From contig CAWIEI010000015.1 of assembly GCA_963834965.1 (NCBI GenBank), positions 1 through 64,000 on the forward strand: a DNA stretch of 64,000 bases, given 5' to 3'. The position numbers and the translations under genes are program-made. Below are positions 16,393-24,917 of this stretch, one piece after another (positions within the stretch are counted from its first letter, which is position 1; every line of letters starts with the position of its first letter). This DNA is from Fodinibacter sp963834965. GTDB taxonomy: Bacteria; Actinomycetota; Actinomycetes; Actinomycetales; Dermatophilaceae. Below the pieces are notes generated by a model. It saw nothing but the letters and a program-made list of their open reading frames with translations. It made no database searches and had not been told where the DNA came from.

Positions 16393-17634
16393 ATGAGCGA
16401 GCGACGCGTCGTCGTGACCGGACTCGGAGCGACCACACCCCTCGGCGGCACCATCGCCGAGACGTGGGACGGCATCCTGGCGGGACGGTCTGGGGCCAAG
16501 CCCCTCCCGGAGGAGTGGCTCGAGCGCTACGAGCTGCCCGTGCACTTCGCGTGCACGATCGCGCAGAAGCCCGAGGAGGTGCTCACCAAGGTCGAGGTCC
16601 GCCGGATGGACCCCAGCGCCCAGTACGCGGTCATCGCGTCGCGCGCGGCGATGGAGGATGCCGGCTCGCCCGAGATCGACCCGCTGCGCCTCGGCGTCGC
16701 GATCGGCACCGGCATCGGCGGCGTCTGGACCCTGCTCGACCAGTGGGACGTGCTGCGCGAGAAGGGCGTTCGTCGCGTCTTCCCGCTCGCGGTGCCGATG
16801 CTGATGCCGAACACGTCGGCGGGCAACGTCTCGCTGCAGCTCGGCGCCCGCGCCGGCGCCCACACCACCGTCTCGGCCTGCGCCTCCGGCGCGGAGTCGA
16901 TGGGCACCGGCTACGACATGATCCGGGGCGGCCGGGCCGACATGGTGGTCGCCGGTGGCACCGAGGCCGCCATCCACCCGCTGCCGTTCGCCGGCTTCTC
17001 CCAGATGCAGGCGCTGTCGACCCGCAACGACGACATCGCCGCGGCGTCGCGGCCCTACGACACCGGCCGCGACGGCTTCGTCATGGGCGAGGGTGCGGCC
17101 GTGATGGTGCTCGAGGAGTACGAGCACGCCAAGGCCCGCGGAGCGCGCATCTACGCCGAGTTCGCCTCGATCGGGATGTCGGCCGACGCCCACCACATCA
17201 CCGCTCCTGAGCCCGAGGGCGCCGGAGCGTCGCGGGCGATGCAGGAGGCGGTCGAGCGGGCCGGCCTGAGCGTCAAGGACATCGTCCACATCAACGCGCA
17301 CGCCACCTCGACCCCGGTCGGCGACGTCGCCGAGGCCAACGCGGTGCGGCGCGCCTTCGGGGCCGCCGCCGACGACATGTGCGTCAGCGCCACGAAGTCG
17401 ATGACCGGCCACCTGCTCGGTGCGGCCGGCGCGCTCGAGGGCCTGCTGGCGGTGCTGTCGGTGCACCACCGGGTCGCGCCGGCGGCCATCAACATCGACG
17501 ACTTCGACCCCAAGATCGACCTCGACGTCGTGCGCGGCGAGCACCGCACGCTGCCCGACGGCGACATCGCGGCGCTCAACAACTCGTTCGGGTTCGGCGG
17601 CCACAACGTCGCGCTCGTCGTGAAGAGCGTCTGA
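16393..17634 (+). CDS. fabF: 3-oxoacyl-ACP synthase II
   Basis: A 413-residue KAS II that elongates acyl-ACP with malonyl-ACP. Active-site residues are Cys in TVSACASGAES, His in NAHATSTPVGD and His in SMTGHLLGAAG; the C-terminal FGFGGHNV loop is also present. It is the last gene of the fatty-acid operon and ends just before a strong hairpin. The ATG at 16393 matches homologues (MSERRVVVTGLG); the longer in-frame opening overlaps acpP and is not coding. Confidence 0.96.
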   Translation: MSERRVVVTGLGATTPLGGTIAETWDGILAGRSGAKPLPEEWLERYELPVHFACTIAQKPEEVLTKVEVRRMDPSAQYAVIASRAAMEDAGSPEIDPLRLGVAIGTGIGGVWTLLDQWDVLREKGVRRVFPLAVPMLMPNTSAGNVSLQLGARAGAHTTVSACASGAESMGTGYDMIRGGRADMVVAGGTEAAIHPLPFAGFSQMQALSTRNDDIAAASRPYDTGRDGFVMGEGAAVMVLEEYEHAKARGARIYAEFASIGMSADAHHITAPEPEGAGASRAMQEAVERAGLSVKDIVHINAHATSTPVGDVAEANAVRRAFGAAADDMCVSATKSMTGHLLGAAGALEGLLAVLSVHHRVAPAAINIDDFDPKIDLDVVRGEHRTLPDGDIAALNNSFGFGGHNVALVVKSV

Positions 17635-17680
17635 GGCCAGGCCCACCAGCCCCCCCAAGGCTGCGCGCGACCCGCGCACA

Positions 17681-17716
17681 CGACGACGCCCCCGCTTCCT
17701 CCCGGGGGCGTCGTCG
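17681..17716. terminator. Bidirectional hairpin between fabF and DUF3145
   Basis: A 14-bp GC-rich stem, CGACGACGCCCCCG (17681-17694), pairs with 17703-17716 around a short loop. It lies between two convergent genes and can end transcription from both. A T-rich tail is lacking, as is usual in this phylum. Confidence 0.75.
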
Positions 17717-17739
17717 CGTGCAGGGGTGGTGGGCGGCGG

Positions 17740-18255
17740 TCAGCCCACCTTGTGCAGCCAGCGCACCGGCGCACCGTCGCCGGCATACCGGAACGGCTCT
17801 AGCTCGTCGTCCCAGTCGGTGCCGAGCAGCTCTTCGATCATCTCGTGCATCGCCTCGGGGCTGCCCTGCGCGAGCATGACCACCTCGCGCAGCCGGTCCT
17901 CGTTGATGACGGCGTCGCCGCTTGCCGAGACCCAGGTGTGGTGGATGCCCAGGCGTGGGGTGTGCGACCAGCGCGAGCCGTCGCAGCCGGGGCTGGGCTC
18001 CTCGGTGACCTCGTAGCGCAGGTGGTCCCAGCCGCGCAGGGCCGAGGCGATCCGGGCGCCGCTGCCGGGCTCCCCGGCCCAGCTCAGCTCGGTGCGCACC
18101 AGGCCGGGGGACGCGGGCTGGTGGGTCCAGTCGACGGCCACCCGGGCACCGAGCACCCCTTCGATGGCCCAGACGATGTGCGGGCACAACGCTTTCGGGG
18201 TCGAGTGGACGTAGACCACTCCCCGCGTGTTGGTACGCGGCATCGCGACAGACAT
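17740..18255 (-). CDS. DUF3145 family protein
   Basis: A 171-residue protein of the actinobacteria-specific DUF3145 family. It has the signature openings RGVVYVHSTPKALCPHIVWA and GARVAVDWTHQP, then ELSWAGEPGSGARIASALRGWDH and the C-terminal DWDDELEPFRYAGDGAPVRW. The function is unknown; it is found next to the fatty-acid operon in many relatives. The ATG at 18253-18255 follows a good AAGGAGG ribosome site, so the longer upstream opening was rejected. MPRTNTRG, five codons in, is a possible alternative start. Confidence 0.88.
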   Translation of the reverse strand: MSVAMPRTNTRGVVYVHSTPKALCPHIVWAIEGVLGARVAVDWTHQPASPGLVRTELSWAGEPGSGARIASALRGWDHLRYEVTEEPSPGCDGSRWSHTPRLGIHHTWVSASGDAVINEDRLREVVMLAQGSPEAMHEMIEELLGTDWDDELEPFRYAGDGAPVRWLHKVG

Positions 18256-18580
18256 CCTGGCCTCCTTCGCGTGCGAGGGACGTCTTCCCCAACGCCGGTG
18301 CGCGCGATGTCTGGCCGTGCGGTCTGCCGGTTGCCGGGTCTCCCCCGGTTCGGATGCCGTGTAGCGGTGCTCTGTGGGCACGTCGAGTGCCGTTGTGGGT
18401 CACATCATGCCCCAAGCGCCCCAGCCGCACCAGCAAACCCAGAAATCCCGTCGGCCTCGCGGACGTGGGGCTGCTGGCGACAACTCGGGATGCTGCATGG
18501 GTCGACGCGGCGTGGCGGCCGTGAGGCACCTCCCCCGGTAGGCTCGCGGCGCCCGGAGCCGGTCCTCCCGGCCCGGGCAC
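18256..18580. other. Intergenic region between DUF3145 and tRNA-Met
   Basis: About 325 bases without a supported gene. The left part holds the ribosome site and presumably the promoter of the leftward DUF3145 gene. Open frames here are short and lack family character. Nothing else was recognised. Confidence 0.5.
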
Positions 18581-18654
18581 GGGGCGTTAGCTCAGTCGGT
18601 CAGAGCAGCGGACTCATAATCCGTCGGTCGTCGGTTCAAGCCCGACACGCCCCA
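18581..18654 (+). tRNA. tRNA with CAT anticodon, probably elongator tRNA-Met
   Basis: A 74-nt cloverleaf: acceptor GGGGCGT pairs with ACGCCCC, D arm GCTC/GAGC, anticodon arm CGGA/TCCG with loop CTCATAA, and T arm GTCGG/CCGAC with loop TTCAAGC. The anticodon CAT fits elongator Met. A TilS-modified tRNA-Ile2 uses the same anticodon and cannot be excluded by eye. The initiator is unlikely because its usual unpaired first acceptor base is absent. Confidence 0.9.
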
Positions 18655-18837
18655 CCCAGACGCCCTTCCGGTTCAGCGCCCCCCTTCGGCTCACGCGCCG
18701 GCGCAACGGCACGATCGGCGCCTGAGGCGTGGGTTCCCCGATGTGCTCGCACCCGGCCCACAAAGGTGTCATGGTGAGGGCGGAGCTGATGCAGTTCTTC
18801 ACGCGTCCGGCGCCAGTTCTCCGGAAGGTGGTCTCAG

Positions 18838-19083
18838 ATGAGGTGCGAGCGATGCCGGGCCGAGGCGACGTCGACCGGGTCCGGTGGTCAGCGGCTGTGC
18901 GACAAGCACTACAACCCGACGATGGCGGCTGCCCCAGGAATGGTCGGCACCGGCACGGCGGCCGATGCCGTCGGCGCCTTCATCGTGGCCAAGGGCGTCG
19001 GGTCCCAGGTGCATGGCGGCCACACCCCGGTGATCCGGCACCAGAGCCTCTGGCGTCGGATTCGGCACCAGCTCGCACGCTGA
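18838..19083 (+). CDS. Small protein with CxxC / CxxH pairs
   Basis: An 81-residue hypothetical protein. It opens MRCERCRAEATS, with CxxC at residues 3-6, and has LCDKHYNP near residues 20-27. The arrangement resembles a small zinc knuckle. The middle is Gly/Ala-rich and the end is basic (SLWRRIRHQLAR). GGAAGGTGG lies about seven bases before the ATG as a plausible ribosome site. No family was recognised, and a chance open frame remains possible given the GC content. The ordered cysteines and the ribosome site argue for a real gene. Confidence 0.5.
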   Translation: MRCERCRAEATSTGSGGQRLCDKHYNPTMAAAPGMVGTGTAADAVGAFIVAKGVGSQVHGGHTPVIRHQSLWRRIRHQLAR

Positions 19084-19158
19084 CCTCCGGGCCCGCACGG
19101 GGCGTGGCGGGAGGGGATGCGCGAGGCCGTCTCGGCCTCGTGGATTCCGCGGTGCGGT

Positions 19159-19326
19159 TCAGGCTCCCCCCATGCCTCCCCGGTCCATCTGCCGAGCCGC
19201 CTGCGCGGCAGAGGTCTCCGCGGAGTACGGCGCGTCGCCGGACCTCCCAGTGGAGCCACGCCGCTTGAGGGCAACGACGACGGCGAGGAAGACGCCGAGC
19301 AGGATGCCGATGTAGAGCCACCACAT
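19159..19326 (-). CDS. Small single-span membrane protein
   Basis: A 55-residue protein. One membrane helix runs WWLYIGILLGVFLAVVVAL (residues ~2-20), then a basic KRRGSTGRSGD stop-transfer stretch and a Ala/Gln-rich tail. GAAAGG sits about seven bases before the ATG. Proteins of this size and layout are common in actinobacteria and mostly uncharacterised. The clean hydrophobic-basic arrangement makes it more credible than a random frame. Confidence 0.6.
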   Translation of the reverse strand: MWWLYIGILLGVFLAVVVALKRRGSTGRSGDAPYSAETSAAQAARQMDRGGMGGA

Positions 19327-19488
19327 GGTCGAGCCTTTCGTCGGGATGCCAGTGTGGCAGAGCACTGGTCCGAGCGTCAGGACACCAAGATGGTCAATGA
19401 GTCAGCTCCGAAGACAGCGTTGTACGTCCATTCCGAGCGCGCACGCGGCGCGGCCGCGACGACCAAGGATCTCACCTCCGGGCCGCGC

Positions 19489-19516
19489 GCGTGAGCCGCC
19501 GGTCGCCGGCTCACGC
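19489..19516. terminator. Hairpin downstream of the cation-efflux gene
   Basis: A perfect 10-bp stem, GCGTGAGCCG (19489-19498) with its complement at 19507-19516, around an 8-base loop. It lies about 90 bases beyond the stop of the leftward transporter gene. There is no T-run, so its role as terminator is likely but not certain. Confidence 0.45.
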
Positions 19517-19604
19517 TCGAGGTCGTCGCGGCGACCGTGCTCGGCCTGGCCGGCACGGCGCTGGGCTGGACGTCGGTGCTGGTCGAGGGCTCCGTACACC
19601 CCAG

Positions 19605-20525
19605 TCACGGCATCGAGTCCTCGTACGAGCGCGGGTCCTCGGCCGGCTCGATGTGGCAGAGCACGTCGATGTCGGGGAACTCCGCCATCAGTGCGTCGGT
19701 GATGTCCTCGACCAGGTCGTGGCCGCGCTGCACGGTCCAGTCGCCGGGCACGAGCAGGTCGAACTGCATGAACCGTCGGTTGCCGGCCTCCCGGGTCAGC
19801 AGCCGGTGCCAGGACACCTCCGCGGAGGTGAAGCGACCCAGCACCGTGCGGATCAGCTCGTTGTCCTCCTTGGACAGGCTCACGTCCATCAGGCCGGCCG
19901 ACGCGCCGCGGATCAGCCGGGACCCGGTGACCAGGATGTTGAGCCCGACCGCGAAGGCCACCACCGGGTCGAGCCGCTCCCAGCCGGTCAGCCAGACGAG
20001 CAGCACCCCGACCACCACGCCCACCGACGTCCACACGTCCGTCATCAGGTGCTTGCCGTCGGCGACCAGGGTGATCGACCGGTACCGCGCCCCGGCGCGC
20101 AGCAGCACCATCGCGACCCCGCCGTTGACCGCGGACGCCGCGACCGACACCGCCAGCCCGATCCCGACGTTCTCGAGGGGCTGGGGGTTCAGGAAGCGCT
20201 GCACCGCGGTGAACAGGATGACGGCGGCGGCGACGAAGATCATCATCCCCTCGGTGGCCGCCGAGAAGTACTCGGCCTTGCTGTGCCCGAAGTGGTGGTT
20301 CTTGTCGGGGGGCCGGATGGCGACCGTCAGGGCCACCAGCGCCACGATCGCCGCGACCAGGTTGACGAGCGACTCGGCGGCATCGGAGAGGAGGCCGACC
20401 GACCCGGTGATCCACCACGCGAAGGTCTTCATGGCGATGGTGACCAGAGCGGCCGCGATGGACAGCCAGGCGAACCTGGTCAGGTCGACGGGCTGCGGGC
20501 GGACGCGGGCCACGGGCTGGGACAC
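19605..20525 (-). CDS. Cation diffusion facilitator (CDF) metal exporter
   Basis: A 306-residue CDF transporter. Five or six membrane spans cover residues ~20-210; the metal-binding residues are in SVGLLSDAAESLVN (Asp of helix 2) and DGKHLMTDVWTSVGV (HxxxD of helix 5). The loop HHFGHSKAEYFSA joins helices 2 and 3. A cytosolic C-terminal domain of ~90 residues ends with FPDIDVLCHIEP. It likely exports Zn, Fe or Mn by proton antiport; the metal cannot be read. The GTG start is preceded six bases upstream by CACAAT. Confidence 0.92.
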   Translation of the reverse strand: MSQPVARVRPQPVDLTRFAWLSIAAALVTIAMKTFAWWITGSVGLLSDAAESLVNLVAAIVALVALTVAIRPPDKNHHFGHSKAEYFSAATEGMMIFVAAAVILFTAVQRFLNPQPLENVGIGLAVSVAASAVNGGVAMVLLRAGARYRSITLVADGKHLMTDVWTSVGVVVGVLLVWLTGWERLDPVVAFAVGLNILVTGSRLIRGASAGLMDVSLSKEDNELIRTVLGRFTSAEVSWHRLLTREAGNRRFMQFDLLVPGDWTVQRGHDLVEDITDALMAEFPDIDVLCHIEPAEDPRSYEDSMP

Positions 20526-20664
20526 GTCGCCATTGTGCTCTGCTTCCCGGCGCCCACCGTGCCGTCTCCTCGCCTGCGCGGGGTGATCCCGCTGACAGCG
20601 CGCCGGCCCGCGGCGCCACGGGTGACAAGGTGGGACCCATCAGGACCGACGAGAGGTTGACGAC

Positions 20665-22080
20665 GTGAGCGGACGCCGTGCGATGGGTGCTGTCGACGCC
20701 ATCTGGCTCTCGATGGACACCCCCGAGAACCTCATGGTGATCGAGGGCATCATCACCCTGGAAGGCCCGGTCGACTTCGAGCGTCTGGCCGACGTCCTCC
20801 AGCACCGGCTCGTCGACCGCTACCCCGTGTTCTCACAGGTTGTCGTCGAGGCGAGCACCCCGATGGGGATGCCGCACTGGCAGGACGACCCGGACTTCTC
20901 GATCACCCATCACCTGCATCGCGCGAAGCTCGCGAAGCCGGGCGACGAGGCCGCCCTGCAGGCATTCGTGGAGCGCAAGATGCAAGAGCCCATCGACCGC
21001 AGCCGCCCGCTGTGGCACTTCTACCTCATCGACGGTTACCAGGGTGGGTCGGTCGTCGTCTCCCGCTTCCACCACGCCCTCGCCGACGGCATCGCCCTGG
21101 CCGAGGTGCTGCTCTCCCTCACCGACGCCGAGCCGGACGACGACCTGCTTCCGCAGCCCCCGCAGCACGTCCCCGGGCGTGAGCTCGAGGCGCCGCCGGC
21201 GAGCCTGTTCGAGGCTGCGGGGCGGTTCGCCCGCCCGGTCACCGCACCGGTGTCGGCAGCCGTGCGCGGAGCCCGCAGGATGCTCGACGAGGTGCCGGCG
21301 ATGTTGCACCCGTCGTACGCCGTCGAGGCGCTCAGCACCGCGTGGCAGACCGGCCAGATCGCGGACAAGCTGCTGCTGGGCCACGTTCCTGCGTCACCAC
21401 TGACCACGGCGCCGGGGGTCGCGAAGCGGGCGGTCTGGAGCGAACCGCGGCCACTCCTCGACATCAAGCTCGTCGGCCGCGTCGCCGGCGCCACCGTCAA
21501 CGACGTGCTCGTCGGTGCGGTGTCGGCCGCGATCAGCCACTACCTCGCCGGCCGCGGCCACGACCCAGGCGACATGTCGACCATGGTGCCGATCAACGTG
21601 CGCGGCGGGCAGCCGCTGCCGCGCGAGCTCGGCAACAAGTTCGCCCTCGTGATGATGCCGCTGCCCACCTCGCGGCTCGCACCGCTCGAGCGCCTCGCCG
21701 AGACCAAGCGGCGGATGGACTCGATCAAGCACTCCCCCGAGGCACTGCTCACCTTCGGCCTGATCAACGCCATCGGGCGCACCAACACCACCGTCGCCAA
21801 GCAGTTCGTCGACTTCTTCGCCGCCAAGGCGATCGGGGTGACGACCAACGTGGCCGGCCCACGCACCGGCCGCTACCTCGCCGGCACCCGGATCGCCGGC
21901 ATCCTGGGCTGGGTGCCCGGCTCGGGGCCACAGACCCTCGGCGTGTGCATCATCAGCTACGACGGCGTCGTGCGCGTGGGCTTCAAGGCGGATGCCGCCG
22001 CAGTGACCGACCCCGAGAAGCTGGTGCACGCCTTCGACTCCGAGATGGACACCCTCGTGCGGCTCGCTGCCGCCGTCTGA
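20665..22080 (+). CDS. Wax ester synthase / diacylglycerol acyltransferase (WS/DGAT)
   Basis: A 471-residue acyltransferase that esterifies fatty alcohols or diacylglycerol to make storage lipids. The active-site HHxxxDG motif is SRFHHALADGIAL near residue 136. A PLW motif (SRPLWHFYLIDGY) precedes it, and the C-terminal DUF1298 half has NVRGG and NVAGPRTG blocks. The GTG has GAGAGG about eight bases upstream. The SRPBCC gene follows 13 bases later and is likely co-transcribed. Actinobacteria usually carry several copies; which lipid this one makes is not visible. Confidence 0.9.
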   Translation: MSGRRAMGAVDAIWLSMDTPENLMVIEGIITLEGPVDFERLADVLQHRLVDRYPVFSQVVVEASTPMGMPHWQDDPDFSITHHLHRAKLAKPGDEAALQAFVERKMQEPIDRSRPLWHFYLIDGYQGGSVVVSRFHHALADGIALAEVLLSLTDAEPDDDLLPQPPQHVPGRELEAPPASLFEAAGRFARPVTAPVSAAVRGARRMLDEVPAMLHPSYAVEALSTAWQTGQIADKLLLGHVPASPLTTAPGVAKRAVWSEPRPLLDIKLVGRVAGATVNDVLVGAVSAAISHYLAGRGHDPGDMSTMVPINVRGGQPLPRELGNKFALVMMPLPTSRLAPLERLAETKRRMDSIKHSPEALLTFGLINAIGRTNTTVAKQFVDFFAAKAIGVTTNVAGPRTGRYLAGTRIAGILGWVPGSGPQTLGVCIISYDGVVRVGFKADAAAVTDPEKLVHAFDSEMDTLVRLAAAV

Positions 22081-22093
22081 CCGGAAGGTTCCC

Positions 22094-22528
22094 ATGCCCA
22101 CCGACACCGCAACCTCCACCGTCGTCGTCGCGGCACCGCTCGACATGGTGCTCGAGCACCTCCTCGACGTCGAGGACACGCCGCACTGGGTGCCCGACAT
22201 CAAGGAGCTGGAGGTGCTCACCCGCAACGACGACGGGACCCCGCTCACCGCGGCCGTCGCGGCATCCACGGCTGTGGGCACCGACCGCTACACGCTGCGC
22301 TACGAGCACTCCCCCACCGGCCTGTCGTGGCACCTGGTCGAGGGCCGGATGCAGACCGGTCAGGATGCCGAGTACGTGCTCCGAGCGCTCGACCCGGCCC
22401 GCACCGAGGTCACCTTCAGCCTGACCATCAGCCACAACCTGCCGCTGCCCGGCTTCATCCGCAACCGCACCATCAAGGGGCTGGTCGCCAACAACACCGG
22501 CGGCCTGGTCAAGCACTTCGCCGGCTGA
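22094..22528 (+). CDS. SRPBCC (START-like) family protein
   Basis: A 144-residue protein with the polyketide-cyclase/START-like helix-grip fold: a first strand TSTVVVAAPLDMVLEHLLDVE, then TPHWVPDIKELEVL, central antiparallel strands (YTLRYEHSPTGLSWHLVEG), and a long C-terminal helix (IRNRTIKGLVANNTGGLVKHF). The fold binds hydrophobic ligands. Its place directly behind a wax-ester/TAG synthase suggests a lipid ligand, as an inference. GGAAGG lies about seven bases before the ATG. Confidence 0.82.
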   Translation: MPTDTATSTVVVAAPLDMVLEHLLDVEDTPHWVPDIKELEVLTRNDDGTPLTAAVAASTAVGTDRYTLRYEHSPTGLSWHLVEGRMQTGQDAEYVLRALDPARTEVTFSLTISHNLPLPGFIRNRTIKGLVANNTGGLVKHFAG

Positions 22529-22543
22529 GCGCCGGTCCGGCGG

Positions 22544-23947
22544 TCAGCTGTCGAAGCCGACGCCCGCGGCATCCAGCCCGCGCAGCCACAGGTTGCGCCG
22601 CCCGGTGCGGTCCTCGGCGGCCAGGCTGGCGCGCGTCGCGCGCACCGCGGCGAAGCGGATCGGCTCCGGCGGGAACGGCATCGGTTTGCGGCGCACCATC
22701 GCCAGGCGGGTCACCTCGGTGTCCCGGCCGTCGACGAGGTCGAGGGCGACCCGGGCACCGAAGCGGGTCGAGGCGACGCCGAGCCCGGTGTAGCCGACGG
22801 CGTAGGACAGCCGGCCGCCGAGCGCGGTGCCGAACACCGGGGTGAACCGGGAGGTGGTGTCGATGACGCCGGCCCAGCGGTGGGTGAACCGCACCCCGGC
22901 GAGCTGCGGGAAGATGTCGACAAAGTGCTCCGCCAGCAGGTCGTGCGAGGCAGACTGCTCCAGACGCGGGTCGATCCGGCCGGGGAAGTGGTAGTTGGCG
23001 TCGTAGCCGCCGAAGAGCACCCGGTCGTCGAGGGTGCGGCGGTAGTAGTGGAACTGGTTGCCGGCATCGGTGAGCCCTTCGCGCCCGCGCCAGCCCACGG
23101 CATCCAGCTGGGCGGGTGAGAGCGGCTCGGACATCAGCACGTGGTCGTAGACCGGCAGCGTGTAGAGCGCCAGGCGCTTGAGCGGGCCGCGGAAGGCCCC
23201 GGTGCCGAGCACGACCCGGTCGGCGCGGATCCTCCCCCACTCGGTGCGCACGACGACGCCGCCGTCCTCGCGGTCGAACGCCGTCACACCGGTGTCCTCG
23301 TGCAGCCGAACGCCGAGCCGTTCGGCCGTGTCGGCCAGCCCCCACACCAGCTTGCCGGGGTCGACGAGCCCGATGGTGGGGTCGACCCAGCCGGCCAGGT
23401 AGCGGGGCGAGTCGACCCGGGCGCGCGCCTGCGCGGCATCCAGCAGGGTGGCGTCGACCCCGTGGTCGCGGTGCAGCTCGTAGCCCTCGTGCACCGACGC
23501 GACCTGGTGCTCGCTGAGCGCCATCGTGATCTCGCCCGGCACGTGGTAGTCGGCGTCGATGCCGTGCGTCGTGAGGGTCGCCTCGAACCCCGCGCGGTTC
23601 TCGTCGGCGAGGCGTTCGAGGGTGCTGACCTCGTCGGGCCAGCAGGCCAGCCCCTGGGCCAGGCCATGGGTCAGCGACGATGCGACGAACCCGCCGTTGC
23701 GACCGGATGCCGCCACGCCCAACCGCCCGCGCTCCAGCACGACGACGTCACGCGAGGGGTCGTCCTCCTTGGCCTGGATCGCGGCCCACAGCCCGGTGAA
23801 CCCACCGCCGACGACCACCAGGTCGGCGCGGTGCCCGGAGCCGGTGAGCGCCGCGCGTGGCGAGGGGCGCTGCGGGCGGTCGGTCCAGAACACGTCGGGT
23901 GTCGCGTCGGCGAGGGAGGCCCGCACGGCCGCGGGGTCGGCAGTCAT
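22544..23947 (-). CDS. FAD-dependent amine oxidoreductase (DAO/PuuB-like)
   Basis: A 467-residue DAO-family flavoprotein. The dinucleotide-binding motif is DLVVVGGGFTGLWAAIQAKE (residues ~42-61), then VVVLERGRLGVAASGRNGGF, the block typical of gamma-glutamylputrescine oxidases. The C-terminal FAD loop is AVGYTGLGVASTRFGARVALDL. Substrates in this group are primary or secondary amines such as glutamyl-putrescine; no puu genes flank it. The start ATG follows CACAAT by six bases. It is convergent with the SRPBCC gene, with only 15 bases between stops. Confidence 0.85.
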   Translation of the reverse strand: MTADPAAVRASLADATPDVFWTDRPQRPSPRAALTGSGHRADLVVVGGGFTGLWAAIQAKEDDPSRDVVVLERGRLGVAASGRNGGFVASSLTHGLAQGLACWPDEVSTLERLADENRAGFEATLTTHGIDADYHVPGEITMALSEHQVASVHEGYELHRDHGVDATLLDAAQARARVDSPRYLAGWVDPTIGLVDPGKLVWGLADTAERLGVRLHEDTGVTAFDREDGGVVVRTEWGRIRADRVVLGTGAFRGPLKRLALYTLPVYDHVLMSEPLSPAQLDAVGWRGREGLTDAGNQFHYYRRTLDDRVLFGGYDANYHFPGRIDPRLEQSASHDLLAEHFVDIFPQLAGVRFTHRWAGVIDTTSRFTPVFGTALGGRLSYAVGYTGLGVASTRFGARVALDLVDGRDTEVTRLAMVRRKPMPFPPEPIRFAAVRATRASLAAEDRTGRRNLWLRGLDAAGVGFDS

Positions 23948-24097
23948 GGCGCCATTGTGCCGGGTGCAGGATGCCGGCGATCGCACGCGTGGATCGACTC
24001 CGAGCGGGTACAGCCGTGCGGGGTCACCCAAAGGTCTCGGTTGGGTCACCTCGTGATGCCGCCTGCACCAGGGGGCCCGTTCGCGTCTCCAGGTGGC

Positions 24098-24103
24098 TAG
24101 GTT
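24098..24103 (+). promoter_or_regulatory. -10 hexamer of the glutamate transporter operon (TAGGTT)
   Basis: TAGGTT ends six bases before the gluA ATG at 24110, with no ribosome site between, so the operon's mRNA is probably leaderless. No convincing -35 was found. Confidence 0.45.
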
Positions 24104-24109
24104 CGCTGC

Positions 24110-24850
24110 ATGAGTGAGCCCCTCGTGGTCATGGACGGCGTCAACAAGCACTTCGGCGACCTGCACGTGCTCAAAGACATCAACCTGACCGTGGGCAAGG
24201 GCGAGGTGGTCATCCTGATCGGCCCGTCGGGGTCCGGGAAGTCCACGCTGTGCCGCACCATCAACCGCCTGGAGACCTTCGAGTCGGGCTCGATCACGAT
24301 CGACGGCCAGCAGCTCCCCGAAGAGGGCAAGGCGCTCGCGGCCCTGCGCGCCGACGTGGGCATGGTCTTCCAGTCCTTCAACCTGTTCGCCCACAAGACC
24401 ATCCTGCAGAACGTCACGCTGGGCCCGATCAAGGTGCGCAAGCTCTCCAAGGCGGATGCCGAGAAGCGGGCCAACGAGCTCCTCGAGCGGGTCGGGGTGG
24501 CGCACCAGTCGGCGAAGTACCCGGCGCAGCTCTCGGGCGGTCAGCAGCAGCGCGTGGCGATCGCCCGGTCGCTCGCGATGGACCCCAAGGTGATGCTCTT
24601 CGACGAGCCGACGTCTGCCCTCGACCCCGAGATGATCAACGAGGTGCTCGACGTGATGGTCGAGCTGGCGCACAGCGGCATGACGATGATCGTCGTGACC
24701 CACGAGATGGGGTTCGCCCGCAAGGTCGCCAACCGCGTGGTCTTCCTCAGCGAGGGCCAGATCGTCGAGGAGGCGTCACCGGAGCAGTTCTTCACCAATC
24801 CCACGAGCGATCGCGCGAAGGACTTCCTCAGCAAGATCCTCACCCACTGA
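24110..24850 (+). CDS. gluA: Glutamate/polar amino acid ABC transporter, ATP-binding
   Basis: A 246-residue ABC ATPase. Walker A is GPSGSGKST (residues ~38-46), the Q loop FQSFNLF, the signature LSGGQQQRVAIARSLAMDP, Walker B VMLFDEPTSALDPE and the switch His in THEMGFARKVANRV. This is the PAAT (polar amino acid) subclass. The gene order ATPase, binding protein, two permeases equals gluABCD of Corynebacterium glutamicum, which takes up glutamate. Specificity for glutamate is inferred from this order and from the binding protein. Confidence 0.92.
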   Translation: MSEPLVVMDGVNKHFGDLHVLKDINLTVGKGEVVILIGPSGSGKSTLCRTINRLETFESGSITIDGQQLPEEGKALAALRADVGMVFQSFNLFAHKTILQNVTLGPIKVRKLSKADAEKRANELLERVGVAHQSAKYPAQLSGGQQQRVAIARSLAMDPKVMLFDEPTSALDPEMINEVLDVMVELAHSGMTMIVVTHEMGFARKVANRVVFLSEGQIVEEASPEQFFTNPTSDRAKDFLSKILTH

Positions 24851-24917
24851 ACAGCCGAGAACCGGCTCGAGAACTCCCCGGGACCCCAGGGTCCACCCAC
24901 CACAGGAGGAACTGACC

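Noticed and set aside
13974..16499. 841-codon minus-strand frame opposite fabD-fabH-acpP
   Set aside because: Shadow of three certain genes with full catalytic motifs on the plus strand.
19517..19604. Possible plus-strand membrane-protein fragment (EVVAATVLGLAGTALGWTS)
   Set aside because: Looks like a piece of a known small membrane protein type but has no start, no end and runs into the convergent transporter gene. Too short to call.
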